A stretch of 64,000 bases of DNA from Dorea_A sp016295505 (GCF_039832105.1 NZ_JBDOHS010000008.1:1-64000); one strand, 5' to 3'. Numbered from the stretch's first letter, positions 1 to 9,378 are shown. Made by a program: numbers and translations. The notes: generated from the sequence alone by a model not told the origin.

Positions 1-48
1 TAACGGAAGGAATATGAGAAATCCTTCCAAGTAACCTGCAAATTGATC

Positions 49-120
49 TACAAGTGGTCAGATAAAATGAACTCGCGGTCAGCTCATCCGAGCTGGCCGG
101 TCAGTTCGACCGAATTTAGC
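49..120. repeat. Phased GGTCAG repeats, possible mobile-element end
   Basis: Three copies of GGTCAG start at 56, 77 and 99, spaced 21 and 22 bp, about two helical turns apart. GAATTTAG occurs at 112 and again near 172. Multiple short terminal repeats with this spacing occur at the ends of some insertion sequences (IS21-like), so this may be an element whose body lies left of the window. No transposase is visible. The open frame over 43-249 matches nothing I recognise and has no ribosome binding site, so bases 1-311 are treated as noncoding. Confidence 0.25.
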
Positions 121-311
121 AAAAAACAACAGGCGGCTGTCAAAGAAAGTAAATACCATACACAGCAAGTGGAATTTAGTCCTACAAGCTTAAAAATACC
201 GACTAAAGTCCGCTTTTTTGTCATGTCCAAAAATCCTTTCTTTTTTTAGTAGCCTGTTGTTTGCATCGTTTAGTGTAACACTTATTTCTACTTAATAAAA
301 CAGAAAAAGCA

Positions 312-341
312 GCAATCACTCATTTTTGTAAGAGTAATTGC
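312..341 (-). terminator. Terminator of the [FeFe] hydrogenase gene
   Basis: A 10-bp stem with one mismatch (312-321 against 332-341) is followed on the minus strand by a run of T. It lies about 70 bp beyond the hydrogenase stop codon. The flanks are AT-rich on both sides, so it could also act on the plus strand. Confidence 0.65.
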
Positions 342-408
342 CACTTTTCTTTTCTCTCTTTTCAAAGTGGAAATAAACTTTTCACTTCAGCCTCTTTATT
401 TTCGGATT

Positions 409-1929
409 TTATTTCAGTTCAATCTCTTCGAGTTCCTTTGGCGGCAGTGCTTTTGTTGAACCTGCAACAAATTCTTTTACCTTTTTCTGTGCCTTTGGAA
501 CTTCAATGTTGGTTCCGGCTCCGGCCACACATCCGCCCGGACAGCCCATTCCTTCGATCAGGCAGCCGTTCATTCTTCCGACCTTTGCCATGGAGAGGAT
601 CTTCTTACATTCTGCAAGACCTTCTGCATGCTCGATCTTCACTTCTACGTCCGGATAATACTCTTTTACACATCTTTCGATGGCTGATGCGACACCGCCT
701 GCAACGGCATATCCACGTCCTGCTCCTGTTGCATTGTGGAAAGAAGATTCCGCTTCATATTCCGTGAGATCGATATCCTTCGCGTCAAACATCGCCTGCA
801 GTTCTTCAAATGTAATAACAAAATCCACATCACTTCGAACCGTTCTTCTCATGGCTTCCAGCTTCTTGGCAGCACATGGTCCGATAAATACTACTTTTGC
901 GTTCGGGTGTTCTTTTTTGATCGTACGAGCAGTCGCTACCATCGGTGTCAGTTCTTCAGATACCTGATCGATCATATCCGGGAAATACTTCTTCGCAAGC
1001 ATTGCCCAGGAAGGACAGCATGAAGTCAGGAGGAACGGAAGTTCCCCGGTCGCAACCTTATTCACATAGTGGTGAGCCTCTGCAATCGCTCCGATATCTG
1101 CGCCGAGTGCAACCTCGTAGAACTCGGAAAATCCAAGCTCCTGAAGTGCAGCCTTTAAGTTTCTTGGTGTAATATTATCCCCAAACTGTCCTGCAAATGC
1201 CGGCGCGATCTCTGCAACAATCTGATCTCCCTCAGATAATGCTCTTGCAAGCTGAAATACCTGAGACTTGTCTGAGATGGCTCCAAACGGACAGCTGACC
1301 ATACACATACCACAGGATACACACTTGTCACTGTTAATCTGCGCACGACCACATTTATCAGTTTCAATCGCATTTACACCACATGCCTTTGCACATGGAC
1401 GCTCTTTTCTGGAGATTGCGTCATATGGACATGCATTCTTACATTTACCACATTTAATACATTTACTCTGATCTATGTAGGATTTTCCGTTAACCATGGA
1501 GATAGCACCCTTTGGACAGACCTCCATACAAGGGTGTGCCAGACAGCCTTTACACATGTTGCTGACTTCATATCCCTTTTCCTCGCAGCGTGCACAGGCA
1601 GACGGAATCACCTGCATAAGCGGCGGTTCATAATATTTGTCGGAAATGTTACTTGCTTCCACACCTGACGTAAGATGAACCGGCTTATTTTCCGGGCGAA
1701 GAGAAAGACCCATTGCCAGTCTTAACCTTTCTCTTACAACAGCACGTGCACGATAGATACTGTCACGATACTGCTCCGTATCTTCATTCACTATCTTGTA
1801 TGGAATTGCTTCCATATCATCACATAATGTTTCTGCATTTGCCTTAAATCCCAGTCTTGCTACTTCTTCAAATACTTTTCTTCTCAGCTTTCTGACCGTT
1901 GTGTCCAACCCTCTCATCATGAGACGCAT
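409..1929 (-). CDS. Monomeric [FeFe] hydrogenase, group B-like
   Basis: This is probably a cytosolic iron-only hydrogenase exchanging electrons with ferredoxin to make or use H2. Residues about 112-215 carry a dense set of Cys clusters for several [4Fe-4S] centres. The H-cluster loops are TSCCPSW (302-308), GPCAAKKLE (350-358) and EGMGCPGGC (459-467). In clostridial CpI the second loop reads MPC; GPC here and the short C-terminus without an SSU domain fit group B monomeric enzymes. The marked ATG sits one base after AGGAGG, so ATG at 1920 or 1917 is the likelier start. The gene has its own promoter and terminator and looks monocistronic. The family is clear; the physiological direction is not known. 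Confidence 0.9.
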   Translation of the reverse strand: MRLMMRGLDTTVRKLRRKVFEEVARLGFKANAETLCDDMEAIPYKIVNEDTEQYRDSIYRARAVVRERLRLAMGLSLRPENKPVHLTSGVEASNISDKYYEPPLMQVIPSACARCEEKGYEVSNMCKGCLAHPCMEVCPKGAISMVNGKSYIDQSKCIKCGKCKNACPYDAISRKERPCAKACGVNAIETDKCGRAQINSDKCVSCGMCMVSCPFGAISDKSQVFQLARALSEGDQIVAEIAPAFAGQFGDNITPRNLKAALQELGFSEFYEVALGADIGAIAEAHHYVNKVATGELPFLLTSCCPSWAMLAKKYFPDMIDQVSEELTPMVATARTIKKEHPNAKVVFIGPCAAKKLEAMRRTVRSDVDFVITFEELQAMFDAKDIDLTEYEAESSFHNATGAGRGYAVAGGVASAIERCVKEYYPDVEVKIEHAEGLAECKKILSMAKVGRMNGCLIEGMGCPGGCVAGAGTNIEVPKAQKKVKEFVAGSTKALPPKELEEIELK

Positions 1930-1964
1930 TCCTCCTGAATTATATTATATTTCTTCCGTTTTTT

Positions 1965-1993
1965 AATATAAATTTTTGTTAAAGAAATGTCAA
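1965..1993 (-). promoter_or_regulatory. Sigma-A promoter of the hydrogenase gene
   Basis: On the minus strand there is a perfect -35 TTGACA (1988-1993), a 17-bp spacer and -10 TATATT (1965-1970). It lies about 35 bp upstream of the hydrogenase start and separates this gene from asnA. Confidence 0.75.
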
Positions 1994-2023
1994 CCGGTTT
2001 GTTTGTTCTCTTTTACATACAAT

Positions 2024-3031
2024 TTATAAGAGATAGATTTTATGCTCCCTGCAGATGTCCCGCATCTCTTTCGGCCAGAGACTCGCCTGTACTTCTCCGA
2101 CATGTGCGCGGTCCAGAAGCAGCATGCACAATCTGGACTGCCCGATTCCTCCACCGATCGTATACGGCAGTTCTCCGTTCAGAAGCATCTTGTGGTATGG
2201 CAGATTTCTTCGCTCTTCACATCCGGCTTTCTTCAGCTGTTCCTCCAGAGACTTTTCATCTACACGAATTCCCATACTGGAAATCTCAAGTGCACAGTTC
2301 AGATTCTCAAACCAGAACAGGATATCACCGTTTAACTGCCAGTCATCATAATCCGGCGCACGTCCGTCATGCGGCTTTCCACTTGCAAGCTTATCACCGA
2401 TCTGCATCAGAAATACACAGCCATATTCCTTTGTGATCAGGTTCTCTCTCTCCTTCGGTGTCTTATCCGGATACCGGTTTTCAAGCTCCTGAGATGTAAT
2501 AAAAAAGATGTCGTCCGGAAGTATTTTCACTGCCTGTGGATATTTATACCACACCTCATGCTGCATATGCTTGATGATCTTAAATATTTTGCGAACCGTA
2601 TCCTTTAAGGTATCAACAGTTCTCTCTTCTTTTGTAATAACCTTCTCCCAGTCCCACTGATCCACATAACAGGAGTGCAGGTTATCAAGCTCTTCATCCC
2701 GGCGGATCGCATTCATATTCGTATATAAGCCCTCTCCAGGCGCAAATCCATACTCATAAAGTGCCATTCGTTTCCATTTTGCAAGAGACTGGACAACTTC
2801 TACCGTTTCCTGTGGCATTCCTGCGATATCAAACTGAACCGGTCTTTCCACACCGTTCAGATTATCATTGAGACCGCTGCTCTTTTCGACAAACAGTGGT
2901 GCAGATATACGCTCCAGATTCATTTCCCTTCCAAATTCTTTCTGAAAAGTATCACGAATATACTTAATTGCTCCCTGTGTTTCTCTCACGCTCAGGCGTG
3001 GATCATAATTCTCTGGTAATATTAATCCCAT
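2024..3031 (-). CDS. asnA: Aspartate--ammonia ligase (asparagine synthetase A)
   Basis: This ATP-dependent cytosolic enzyme makes asparagine from aspartate and free ammonia. The 335 residues match the family's usual length and read as AsnA throughout: an N-terminal LSVRETQGAIKYI segment, a class II aminoacyl-tRNA synthetase-like core with SSGLNDNLNG and CYVDQWDWEKV, and a C-terminal GGGIGQSRLCMLLL motif. The gene follows metH by 55 bp on the same strand and may be its last cotranscribed member. No T-box leader is visible in that gap, although clostridial asnA genes often have one. No clear terminator follows. Confidence 0.95.
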   Translation of the reverse strand: MGLILPENYDPRLSVRETQGAIKYIRDTFQKEFGREMNLERISAPLFVEKSSGLNDNLNGVERPVQFDIAGMPQETVEVVQSLAKWKRMALYEYGFAPGEGLYTNMNAIRRDEELDNLHSCYVDQWDWEKVITKEERTVDTLKDTVRKIFKIIKHMQHEVWYKYPQAVKILPDDIFFITSQELENRYPDKTPKERENLITKEYGCVFLMQIGDKLASGKPHDGRAPDYDDWQLNGDILFWFENLNCALEISSMGIRVDEKSLEEQLKKAGCEERRNLPYHKMLLNGELPYTIGGGIGQSRLCMLLLDRAHVGEVQASLWPKEMRDICREHKIYLL

Positions 3032-3086
3032 GTTTTTCTCCTCTTATATATCCTTTCTATTATAAAAATATGACATTGTATCATGA

Positions 3087-5471
3087 TTATTCTGCGAATA
3101 CACTCTGTGCATAATATACGGACTGCATCGCATCTTTTCCGTAAAAATCTGCACCGATCATATCAGCGTATTCCTGATTCAGCACAGCTCCGCCAACCAT
3201 CACTTTACAATCCGGCTTGCGTTCTCTTAAAAGCCGGATCGTTTCCTCCATACTCACAACCGTCGTAGTCATCAGTGCACTCAGACCAACCAGACGGATA
3301 TCTTCCTTAATCGCTGTATCTACGATCGTCTCCGGAGGAACATCTTTTCCAAGATCCAGCACATCAAAACTGTAATTTTCCATCAATACTTTAACGATAT
3401 TTTTTCCAATATCATGAATATCTCCCTTAACGGTAGCCAGAATCACTCTGTTCTTTTTCTGCAGATTATCTCCGCTCTTTGCCAGCTGTTCTTTCAAAAC
3501 TGCAAATGCAATCTTGGCCGCGTCAGCACTCATTAAAAGCTGCGGAAGGAACACCGTTCCCTTTTCAAATCCTTTTCCCACTTCATCCAGCGCAGGAATC
3601 AGGTACTGGTTGATAATATCCAGCGGTTCCATTTCACCCAGAAGCTTTCTGGTCGTATGATGTGCCTCTTCTTTGAGACCTTTTTCAATTGCTTCTTTCA
3701 ACGTAATCTCTGCTTTCCTGCTGACCGGAGCCGATGATGTCTGATTGCCGTACTGGCGGATGTACGCTTCGCAGTTTTCATCATAATTCATAAGCGCACA
3801 GAATGAATAATAAGAACGCATCATATCCTCGGAAGACGGATTGATGATTCCGGCGCTCAATCCATTCTGCATCGCCATTGTATAGAAATTAGAATTAATT
3901 GCCGGGCGATAAGGAAGACCAAAGGATATATTGGACACTCCGAGAACCGTGCATACTCCATAGGTTTCACGTACCCCTTTTAGTGCATCCAGTGTAATCT
4001 TCGCACCATCTGCCTCTGAACTGATCGTCATTGTAAGTACGTCAATTACAATATCCTTTTTATCAATTCCATACTTTTTCGCTTCTTCAATGATCTTTCC
4101 GGCTACTTTTATTCTGCCCTCCGCAGTCTTCGGAATACCTTCTTCATCGAGCGTAAGACCTACCACAACACCTCCATAGCGCTGTATCAGAGGGAATACC
4201 GCGTCCATACTTTCCTGCTTTCCATTGACGGAATTGATCATCGGCTTTCCATTGTAGATACGCATGGCCGCTTCCATTGCCTGTGTATCAACAGTATCAA
4301 TCTGAAGAGGAAGACTGGAGACGCTCTGTAATTCTGTTACAACTTCCCGCATCATCTCCACTTCATTGATGTCCGGAAGGCCGACATTTACATCAAGAAT
4401 ATGCGCACCCTTATCCTGCTGCGTAATTCCTTCTTTCAAAATATAATCAATATCGTGGTCCTTTAAAGCCTGTTTGAATAATTTCTTACCGGTAGGATTG
4501 ATACGCTCCCCGATGATCATCGGCTTATTCCCAAGGATCACTGCCTGACCGTACGAAGACACGATTGTAAAATCTTTCTTCACCGGCGGTATCACCGACA
4601 TGCCTCTGGTATTCTGAACCATTGCACGAATATGATCCGGCGTCGTTCCGCAGCATCCGCCGATGACACATGCACCGGAAGTTACAATTTCTTTCATCAG
4701 CTCTGCAAACTCTTCCGGTCTTACATCATAATACACTTCTCCATCTTTCTGCTTTGGAAGACCTGCATTAGGCTTTACAATAATCGGTACAGAAGTGTAT
4801 TTCACCAGTTCTTTCAAAATCGGCATCATCTGTTTCGGTCCCATACCACAGTTGATTCCCAGGGCATCTACGCGAAGTCCCTCCAGCATGGCAACCACAG
4901 ACGGAACATCCCCACCGGTCAGAAGCTTCCCTTTTTCATCGAATATCAAAGTCGCAAATACCGGCAGACTGGTATTCTCCTTAGCTGCCAGAACAGCTGC
5001 CTTCACCTCATAGCTGTCACTCATAGTCTCAATATGAATCAGATCCGCTCCGGCAGCTTCCCCATATTGCATCGTTTCTTTGAAGGCCTCATATGCGTCT
5101 TCAAACGAAAGGTCTCCCATCGGCTTTAACAGTTTCCCGGTAGGCCCTACATCCAATGCTGTATACACTTTTCTTCCATCATGTACACCGAGAAGTGCAG
5201 CCTTTTTTACATTCGAAACGGCAGCAGTCACAATTTCTCTCAGCTCATATTCTGAATTGTGAAACTTGATCGCATTCGCACCAAATGTATTCGTAAGAAC
5301 AATGTCACTTCCGGCTTCAAAATACTGCCGGTGTATCTCTGTCACTTCATCTGCATGTTCCAGATTCCATGTCTCGGGAAGCTCTCCCGGTTTCAGCCCT
5401 CTTTCCTGCAGAAGCGTTCCCATACCTCCATCAAAATATAGTAATTCTTTTCCCAGTCGTTCCAATATCAT
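3087..5471 (-). CDS. metH: Cobalamin-dependent methionine synthase lacking the reactivation domain
   Basis: MetH transfers a methyl group from methyltetrahydrofolate through cobalamin to homocysteine, giving methionine. The domains in order are homocysteine methyltransferase (about 1-290, zinc ligands in GINCGMG and GGCCGTT), pterin-binding (GERINPTGKK onward, about 315-555), the helical cap, and the B12-binding domain with DIHDIGKN. The C-terminal SAM-dependent reactivation domain is absent and is encoded by the next gene upstream. Translation most likely starts at ATG 5471, which has GGAGG ten bases upstream; the open frame extends further to a GTG without a ribosome binding site. The product is 794 residues. 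Confidence 0.95.
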   Translation of the reverse strand: MILERLGKELLYFDGGMGTLLQERGLKPGELPETWNLEHADEVTEIHRQYFEAGSDIVLTNTFGANAIKFHNSEYELREIVTAAVSNVKKAALLGVHDGRKVYTALDVGPTGKLLKPMGDLSFEDAYEAFKETMQYGEAAGADLIHIETMSDSYEVKAAVLAAKENTSLPVFATLIFDEKGKLLTGGDVPSVVAMLEGLRVDALGINCGMGPKQMMPILKELVKYTSVPIIVKPNAGLPKQKDGEVYYDVRPEEFAELMKEIVTSGACVIGGCCGTTPDHIRAMVQNTRGMSVIPPVKKDFTIVSSYGQAVILGNKPMIIGERINPTGKKLFKQALKDHDIDYILKEGITQQDKGAHILDVNVGLPDINEVEMMREVVTELQSVSSLPLQIDTVDTQAMEAAMRIYNGKPMINSVNGKQESMDAVFPLIQRYGGVVVGLTLDEEGIPKTAEGRIKVAGKIIEEAKKYGIDKKDIVIDVLTMTISSEADGAKITLDALKGVRETYGVCTVLGVSNISFGLPYRPAINSNFYTMAMQNGLSAGIINPSSEDMMRSYYSFCALMNYDENCEAYIRQYGNQTSSAPVSRKAEITLKEAIEKGLKEEAHHTTRKLLGEMEPLDIINQYLIPALDEVGKGFEKGTVFLPQLLMSADAAKIAFAVLKEQLAKSGDNLQKKNRVILATVKGDIHDIGKNIVKVLMENYSFDVLDLGKDVPPETIVDTAIKEDIRLVGLSALMTTTVVSMEETIRLLRERKPDCKVMVGGAVLNQEYADMIGADFYGKDAMQSVYYAQSVFAE

Positions 5472-5478
5472 CCGTACT

Positions 5479-6120
5479 TTACCTCCGATAAATGCAGTCT
5501 TTCTTATCACATGATTCGCAGCCCTTTTTATGACAGGACGTCTGCAGACGACTGAGTCCGATGATCGCAGTTACAGATTTTGAAGGAGTCAGCATGCTGC
5601 TGTCCGTCATGGTAAGCCCGATCGTCTTTGCGGTATCCAGCATCCGCAGGATCATCTCCTGATGTTCTATGGAAAAATCCCCATATCCCGGACTGAATCT
5701 CGGACGAAGATAATATCCTTCTTTTTCCTGTTCTGCGGCTTCTTGTTCCTGCCATACATCCAGATATTCTTCCAGCAAAGCCGCCGCACAGGCCTGAAGG
5801 ACAACAACACGTGCCATGTCAGAAAGTGCATATTTGCGCAAAAGCATATCAACCTTCGCGCCTAATGTAGCTCCCAGCACAATTACCTTCTCACATCCGG
5901 AAAGATTTCGTTCCAGATTTCGGCTGTTAATATTCATTTTCCCAATTATTATATGCCCGTCTGCCTGAAAATCCAAGTCAAAAATGCGATAGATGATTCT
6001 TTCGCATGCCGATTGTTCCAGTTCTTTAAAAGAACTTTCCACCAGCGCAAGCGTATGCTCATCTACCGCATGTCTTCCGTATCCCAGGTAACGAACAGCT
6101 TCTCTTGTTCTTATATCCAT
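5479..6120 (-). CDS. Methionine synthase reactivation-domain protein
   Basis: The 213-residue protein corresponds to the C-terminal activation domain of long MetH enzymes, which binds SAM and remethylates oxidised cobalamin. The motif RPRFSPGYGDFS resembles the SAM-binding segment of MetH, and the C-terminus has a Cys-rich tail (CHKKGCESCDKKDC). It ends 7 bp before metH starts, so the two are surely cotranscribed and should form one functional enzyme, as in Thermotoga maritima where the domain is also a separate gene. The Cys cluster at the end is an extension of unknown role. Confidence 0.88.
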   Translation of the reverse strand: MDIRTREAVRYLGYGRHAVDEHTLALVESSFKELEQSACERIIYRIFDLDFQADGHIIIGKMNINSRNLERNLSGCEKVIVLGATLGAKVDMLLRKYALSDMARVVVLQACAAALLEEYLDVWQEQEAAEQEKEGYYLRPRFSPGYGDFSIEHQEMILRMLDTAKTIGLTMTDSSMLTPSKSVTAIIGLSRLQTSCHKKGCESCDKKDCIYRR

Positions 6121-6133
6121 TCCCGAGTCCTCT

Positions 6134-7000
6134 TTATTTTACAATATCTGAAAGATTATGCATAATTGCTTCTGCAACTTCCGGCTTGTTCATAGAATAT
6201 ATATGTACATGATTAATCCCATTCGCGATCAGATCAATAATCTGATCCGTCGCATAAGCAATTCCGGCCTGCTGCATTGCTTTCGGATCATCCCCAAATC
6301 GATCTACGATCGCACGGAAACGCTCCGGAAGTACCGTACCGGACATACCGAGGATCCGTTCTACCTGCTTGGCATTCGTCACCGGCATGATTCCGGGAAG
6401 CACTGGAATCGTGATACCTATTTCTCTGATTCGATACAAAAAATTGTAAATGATGTTATTATCAAAAAACATCTGGGTGGTCAGGAAATCTACGCCACAG
6501 TCAACTTTATGCTTCAGGTGCATAATATCATCTTTTTTATGCTCTGCTTCTACATGTCCTTCCGGATAACAAGCCGCACCGATACAGAAGTCGCCCTGAC
6601 TCTTGATATCAGTAATCAATTCACTGGCATAACGATAGTGATTCGGGAGCGGAAACTCTCCATCCTTCGGAATATCGCCGCGCAGCGCCAGAATATTCTC
6701 AATTCCCTGCTTCTTCAGTTCATCTATGACATGATGAACTTCTTCTTTTGTCGAAGATACACACGTCAGATGAGCGAGACTCGTTACACCTAATTTTTCT
6801 TTGATGTGCGATGCGATCCGGACTGTATTTTTACTGGTCCCGCCTCCCGCACCATAAGTAACACTGATGTAGGACGGCTTCAATGCAGCAATTTTCTCTG
6901 TCGCGCACAACACACTGTCATATGCCGCGTCCGTCTTCGGCGGAAATACTTCAAATGATATGTGAGGTGTTTCCTGCTTTAAAATGTCTCTGATCTTCAT
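6134..7000 (-). CDS. metF: 5,10-methylenetetrahydrofolate reductase
   Basis: MetF is a flavin enzyme that reduces methylene-THF to methyl-THF, the methyl donor for MetH two genes downstream. The TIM-barrel protein of 288 residues shows SFEVFPPKT near the start, VTYGAGGG, ALRGD, and FLTTQMFFDN, all typical of the family. ATG 7000 is chosen because GAGGAG lies six bases upstream; the longer open frame adds 13 residues without a site. The metF, reactivase, metH order makes a methionine-synthesis cluster. No SAM riboswitch or T-box is visible upstream, since glgA ends only 13 bp away. Confidence 0.93.
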   Translation of the reverse strand: MKIRDILKQETPHISFEVFPPKTDAAYDSVLCATEKIAALKPSYISVTYGAGGGTSKNTVRIASHIKEKLGVTSLAHLTCVSSTKEEVHHVIDELKKQGIENILALRGDIPKDGEFPLPNHYRYASELITDIKSQGDFCIGAACYPEGHVEAEHKKDDIMHLKHKVDCGVDFLTTQMFFDNNIIYNFLYRIREIGITIPVLPGIMPVTNAKQVERILGMSGTVLPERFRAIVDRFGDDPKAMQQAGIAYATDQIIDLIANGINHVHIYSMNKPEVAEAIMHNLSDIVK

Positions 7001-7013
7001 GTCGGTCTCCTCA

Positions 7014-8450
7014 CTACATGTTGTCATACAGTTCCTCATACTGCTTTGCTGAGTTCGTCCATGAAAAATCCTGACTCATTCCGCGTTCTACGATCTTGTT
7101 CCAGTCACGCTTTTTATCATAGTAGATTCTCTGTGCATAACGGACCGTTCCAAGCATCTCATGTGCATTATAGTTTGCAAAACTGAATCCTGTTCCCGTC
7201 TTTTCAAATTCGTTGTAAGCCTCCACAGTATCTTTCAGTCCACCGGTCTCACGAACGATCGGAACTGTTCCATAACGAAGACTCATCAGCTGACTAAGAC
7301 CGCATGGCTCAAAAAGTGACGGCATCAGGAATGCATCACAGGAAGCATATATCTTATGAGACATCTCCTCTGAATAATAGATGTTGGCAGACACCTTGCC
7401 CGGATACTTCCATGCAAAGTGTCGAAACATGTTTTCATACTGTCCCTCACCGGTTCCCAATACAACAAGCTGTATATCATCCTGACAAAGCTCATCCATC
7501 ACATATGCCACCAGATCGAATCCCTTCTGGTCTGTCAGACGGGAGACAATTCCGATCAGCATGGTCTTCTGATTCTGTTCCAGATTCAGTTCTTTCTGCA
7601 GATCAATCTTATTTTTGATCTTTTCCTTGCGGAAATTGCTCACATCATAATTCTTTGTAATATACTTATCTGTTGCAGGATTAAAATCTTCGTAATCAAT
7701 TCCATTCACAATTCCGGACAGACAGTTGGAACGTGCGTTCATCAGGCCATCCAGTCTTTCACCGTAAAATGGTGTCTTAATCTCCTCTGCATAGGAATCG
7801 CTTACTGTCGTGATACGATCAGCATACACAATTCCTCCCTTCAGGAAATTCGCATCTCTATATGCTTCCAGCTTGTCCGGAGCAAAATAATACTGTGGGA
7901 GTCCCGTGATATCCCTGACTTTCTGTGTATCCCATGTTCCCTGGAACTTCAGATTATGGATTGTCATAATTGTCTTGATTCCACGGTAATATTCATTCCC
8001 AAAGCGGAAATTATCCAGAAAAACCGGAACCAGACCGGTCTGCCAGTCATGACAATGTATGATGTCAGGACGAAAATCTATTACCGGCAGCGCACATAAT
8101 ACTGCTTTTGAAAAGAATGCAAATTTCTCAATATCTGCATACATCTCCCCGTATGGTGCAAAGCCATTAAAATAATACTCATTATCAATAAAGTAGAATT
8201 TGATCCCGTCATATTCTGTTTCCAGAATACCTACATACTGTTTTCTCCAGTTGAGATCCATATAAAAATGCGTGTTATATTCAAGTTTGTCTTTCCACAC
8301 TTCCTTCATACACATATATTTCGGCAGCATGACACGCACATCATACTTTTCTTTATCAAAATATTTTGGCAATGAACCTACAACATCTGCGAGACCTCCT
8401 GTTTTAATAAAAGGTACCGCTTCTGACGCCGCAAATAATATTTTTTTCAT
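7014..8450 (-). CDS. glgA: Glycogen synthase (ADP-glucose type)
   Basis: This GT5 glucosyltransferase extends alpha-1,4-glucan from ADP-glucose. The N-terminus carries the KTGGLADV sugar-nucleotide loop, the middle has HCHDWQTGLVP, and the C-terminal domain has SLFEPCGLSQLMSLRYGT with the catalytic Glu region. The length of 478 residues is normal. ATG 8450 follows GGGAGG by seven bases; an upstream TTG in the open frame overlaps that site and is not the start. No other glycogen genes are nearby. It lies between spo0A and metF in the same direction, and could lead the met genes in one transcript. Confidence 0.93.
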   Translation of the reverse strand: MKKILFAASEAVPFIKTGGLADVVGSLPKYFDKEKYDVRVMLPKYMCMKEVWKDKLEYNTHFYMDLNWRKQYVGILETEYDGIKFYFIDNEYYFNGFAPYGEMYADIEKFAFFSKAVLCALPVIDFRPDIIHCHDWQTGLVPVFLDNFRFGNEYYRGIKTIMTIHNLKFQGTWDTQKVRDITGLPQYYFAPDKLEAYRDANFLKGGIVYADRITTVSDSYAEEIKTPFYGERLDGLMNARSNCLSGIVNGIDYEDFNPATDKYITKNYDVSNFRKEKIKNKIDLQKELNLEQNQKTMLIGIVSRLTDQKGFDLVAYVMDELCQDDIQLVVLGTGEGQYENMFRHFAWKYPGKVSANIYYSEEMSHKIYASCDAFLMPSLFEPCGLSQLMSLRYGTVPIVRETGGLKDTVEAYNEFEKTGTGFSFANYNAHEMLGTVRYAQRIYYDKKRDWNKIVERGMSQDFSWTNSAKQYEELYDNM

Positions 8451-8484
8451 CACTTTTCCTCCCAACCTCAGTAAATATATGCAT

Positions 8485-8513
8485 ATTATAGCGTATTTTT
8501 TTTCAGAAGAAAA
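8485..8513 (-). promoter_or_regulatory. Possible glgA promoter
   Basis: On the minus strand a consensus -10 TATAAT (8485-8490) lies 17 bp from a weak -35 TTTTCT (8508-8513). It falls in the short spo0A-glgA gap. No terminator hairpin for spo0A was found there. Confidence 0.45.
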
Positions 8514-8518
8514 GTTAT

Positions 8519-9304
8519 TTATCTATTTTTGTACTCTAACCTGATGGTATCTGCAATTAATGCAATGAATTCAGAATTTGTAGGTTTTCCTTTTCCATTG
8601 CTCACAGTATAGCCGAACAATTCATCCAGAGTATCCAGTTTTCCGCGGCTCCATGCTACTTCAATTGCATGGCGGATTGCACGTTCCACACGGCTTGCAG
8701 TCGTCTGGTGCATCTTTGCCACCGTCGGATACAATATTTTGGTGACTGCATTCAGAACATCCATATCCTCGACAGCCATGATAATCGCATCCCGCAGATA
8801 GTGATACCCCTTGATATGTGCAGGTATTCCGATTTCGTGGATCATATCGGTCACTCGTGTTTCCAGATTCACTTCCGGAACCGGATCCGTTCCGGCTGTC
8901 ATATCTGCCGGAAGTGCTCTGTGTTCTCCGTGTCCTGCGTTCTTGATTCTACCCAGTATCACATCATTACTGAAAGGTTTCATAATATAGTAGCTTGCAC
9001 CCTTTTTGAAGGCATCTTCTGTAATTCTTTCCTGCCCGACTGCTGTCACGACAATAAATTCCGGATGCTTTTTCATCTGCCTGTCGCGATTCACCTCTTC
9101 CATTACACTGAGTCCATCCATCTTTGGCATAATCAGATCCAGTAATACAACGTCCGGCTGTTTCTCCTTAATTATGTGGTACATATCCTCTCCGTTATTG
9201 GCCTTTCCGACCAGCTTAAGCTCTTTATCATTGTCGATAATTTCGCCAAGCATGTCCAGAATTCTCTCATTGTCATCGGCTACTGCCACATGAATCTCTC
9301 CCAT
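8519..9304 (-). CDS. spo0A: Stage 0 sporulation protein A, master response regulator
   Basis: Spo0A receives phosphate from sporulation kinases or a phosphorelay and then binds 0A boxes to start sporulation. The receiver domain (1-122) has the acidic pair D10-D11, phosphoacceptor D56 in LLDLIMP and K109. The C-terminal DNA-binding domain (about 145-261) contains the highly conserved helix TTASRVERAIRHAIE (201-215) and SNGKGKPTNSEFIA. The 261-residue length is standard. It is normally directly downstream of spoIVB; here about 4.3 kb separates them. A sigma-A promoter lies immediately upstream, so it is expressed independently of spoIVB. Confidence 0.97.
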   Translation of the reverse strand: MGEIHVAVADDNERILDMLGEIIDNDKELKLVGKANNGEDMYHIIKEKQPDVVLLDLIMPKMDGLSVMEEVNRDRQMKKHPEFIVVTAVGQERITEDAFKKGASYYIMKPFSNDVILGRIKNAGHGEHRALPADMTAGTDPVPEVNLETRVTDMIHEIGIPAHIKGYHYLRDAIIMAVEDMDVLNAVTKILYPTVAKMHQTTASRVERAIRHAIEVAWSRGKLDTLDELFGYTVSNGKGKPTNSEFIALIADTIRLEYKNR

Positions 9305-9349
9305 TTTACGTAATGCCTCCTTTTCCTTACATAAAAATCGTCGATATTG

Positions 9350-9378
9350 ATTATATTATTTAGAATATTTGAAATCAA
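9350..9378 (-). promoter_or_regulatory. Sigma-A promoter of spo0A
   Basis: On the minus strand -35 TTGATT (9373-9378) is separated by 17 bp from a consensus -10 TATAAT (9350-9355). Upstream are two near-matches to the 0A box TGTCGAA: TGTCGAT on the minus strand (9408-9414) and TGTCGTA on the plus strand (9387-9393). These could mediate autoregulation. No clear sigma-H promoter was recognised. Confidence 0.65.

Noticed and set aside
43..249. 68-codon plus-strand open frame at the left edge
   Set aside because: No ribosome binding site, no family, and composition driven by short repeats and a T-run at the end.
7001..7013. SAM riboswitch or T-box before the met genes, and T-box before asnA (3032-3086)
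   Set aside because: The gaps are only 13 and 55 bp, too short for either element, and no conserved T-box or S-box sequence is present.
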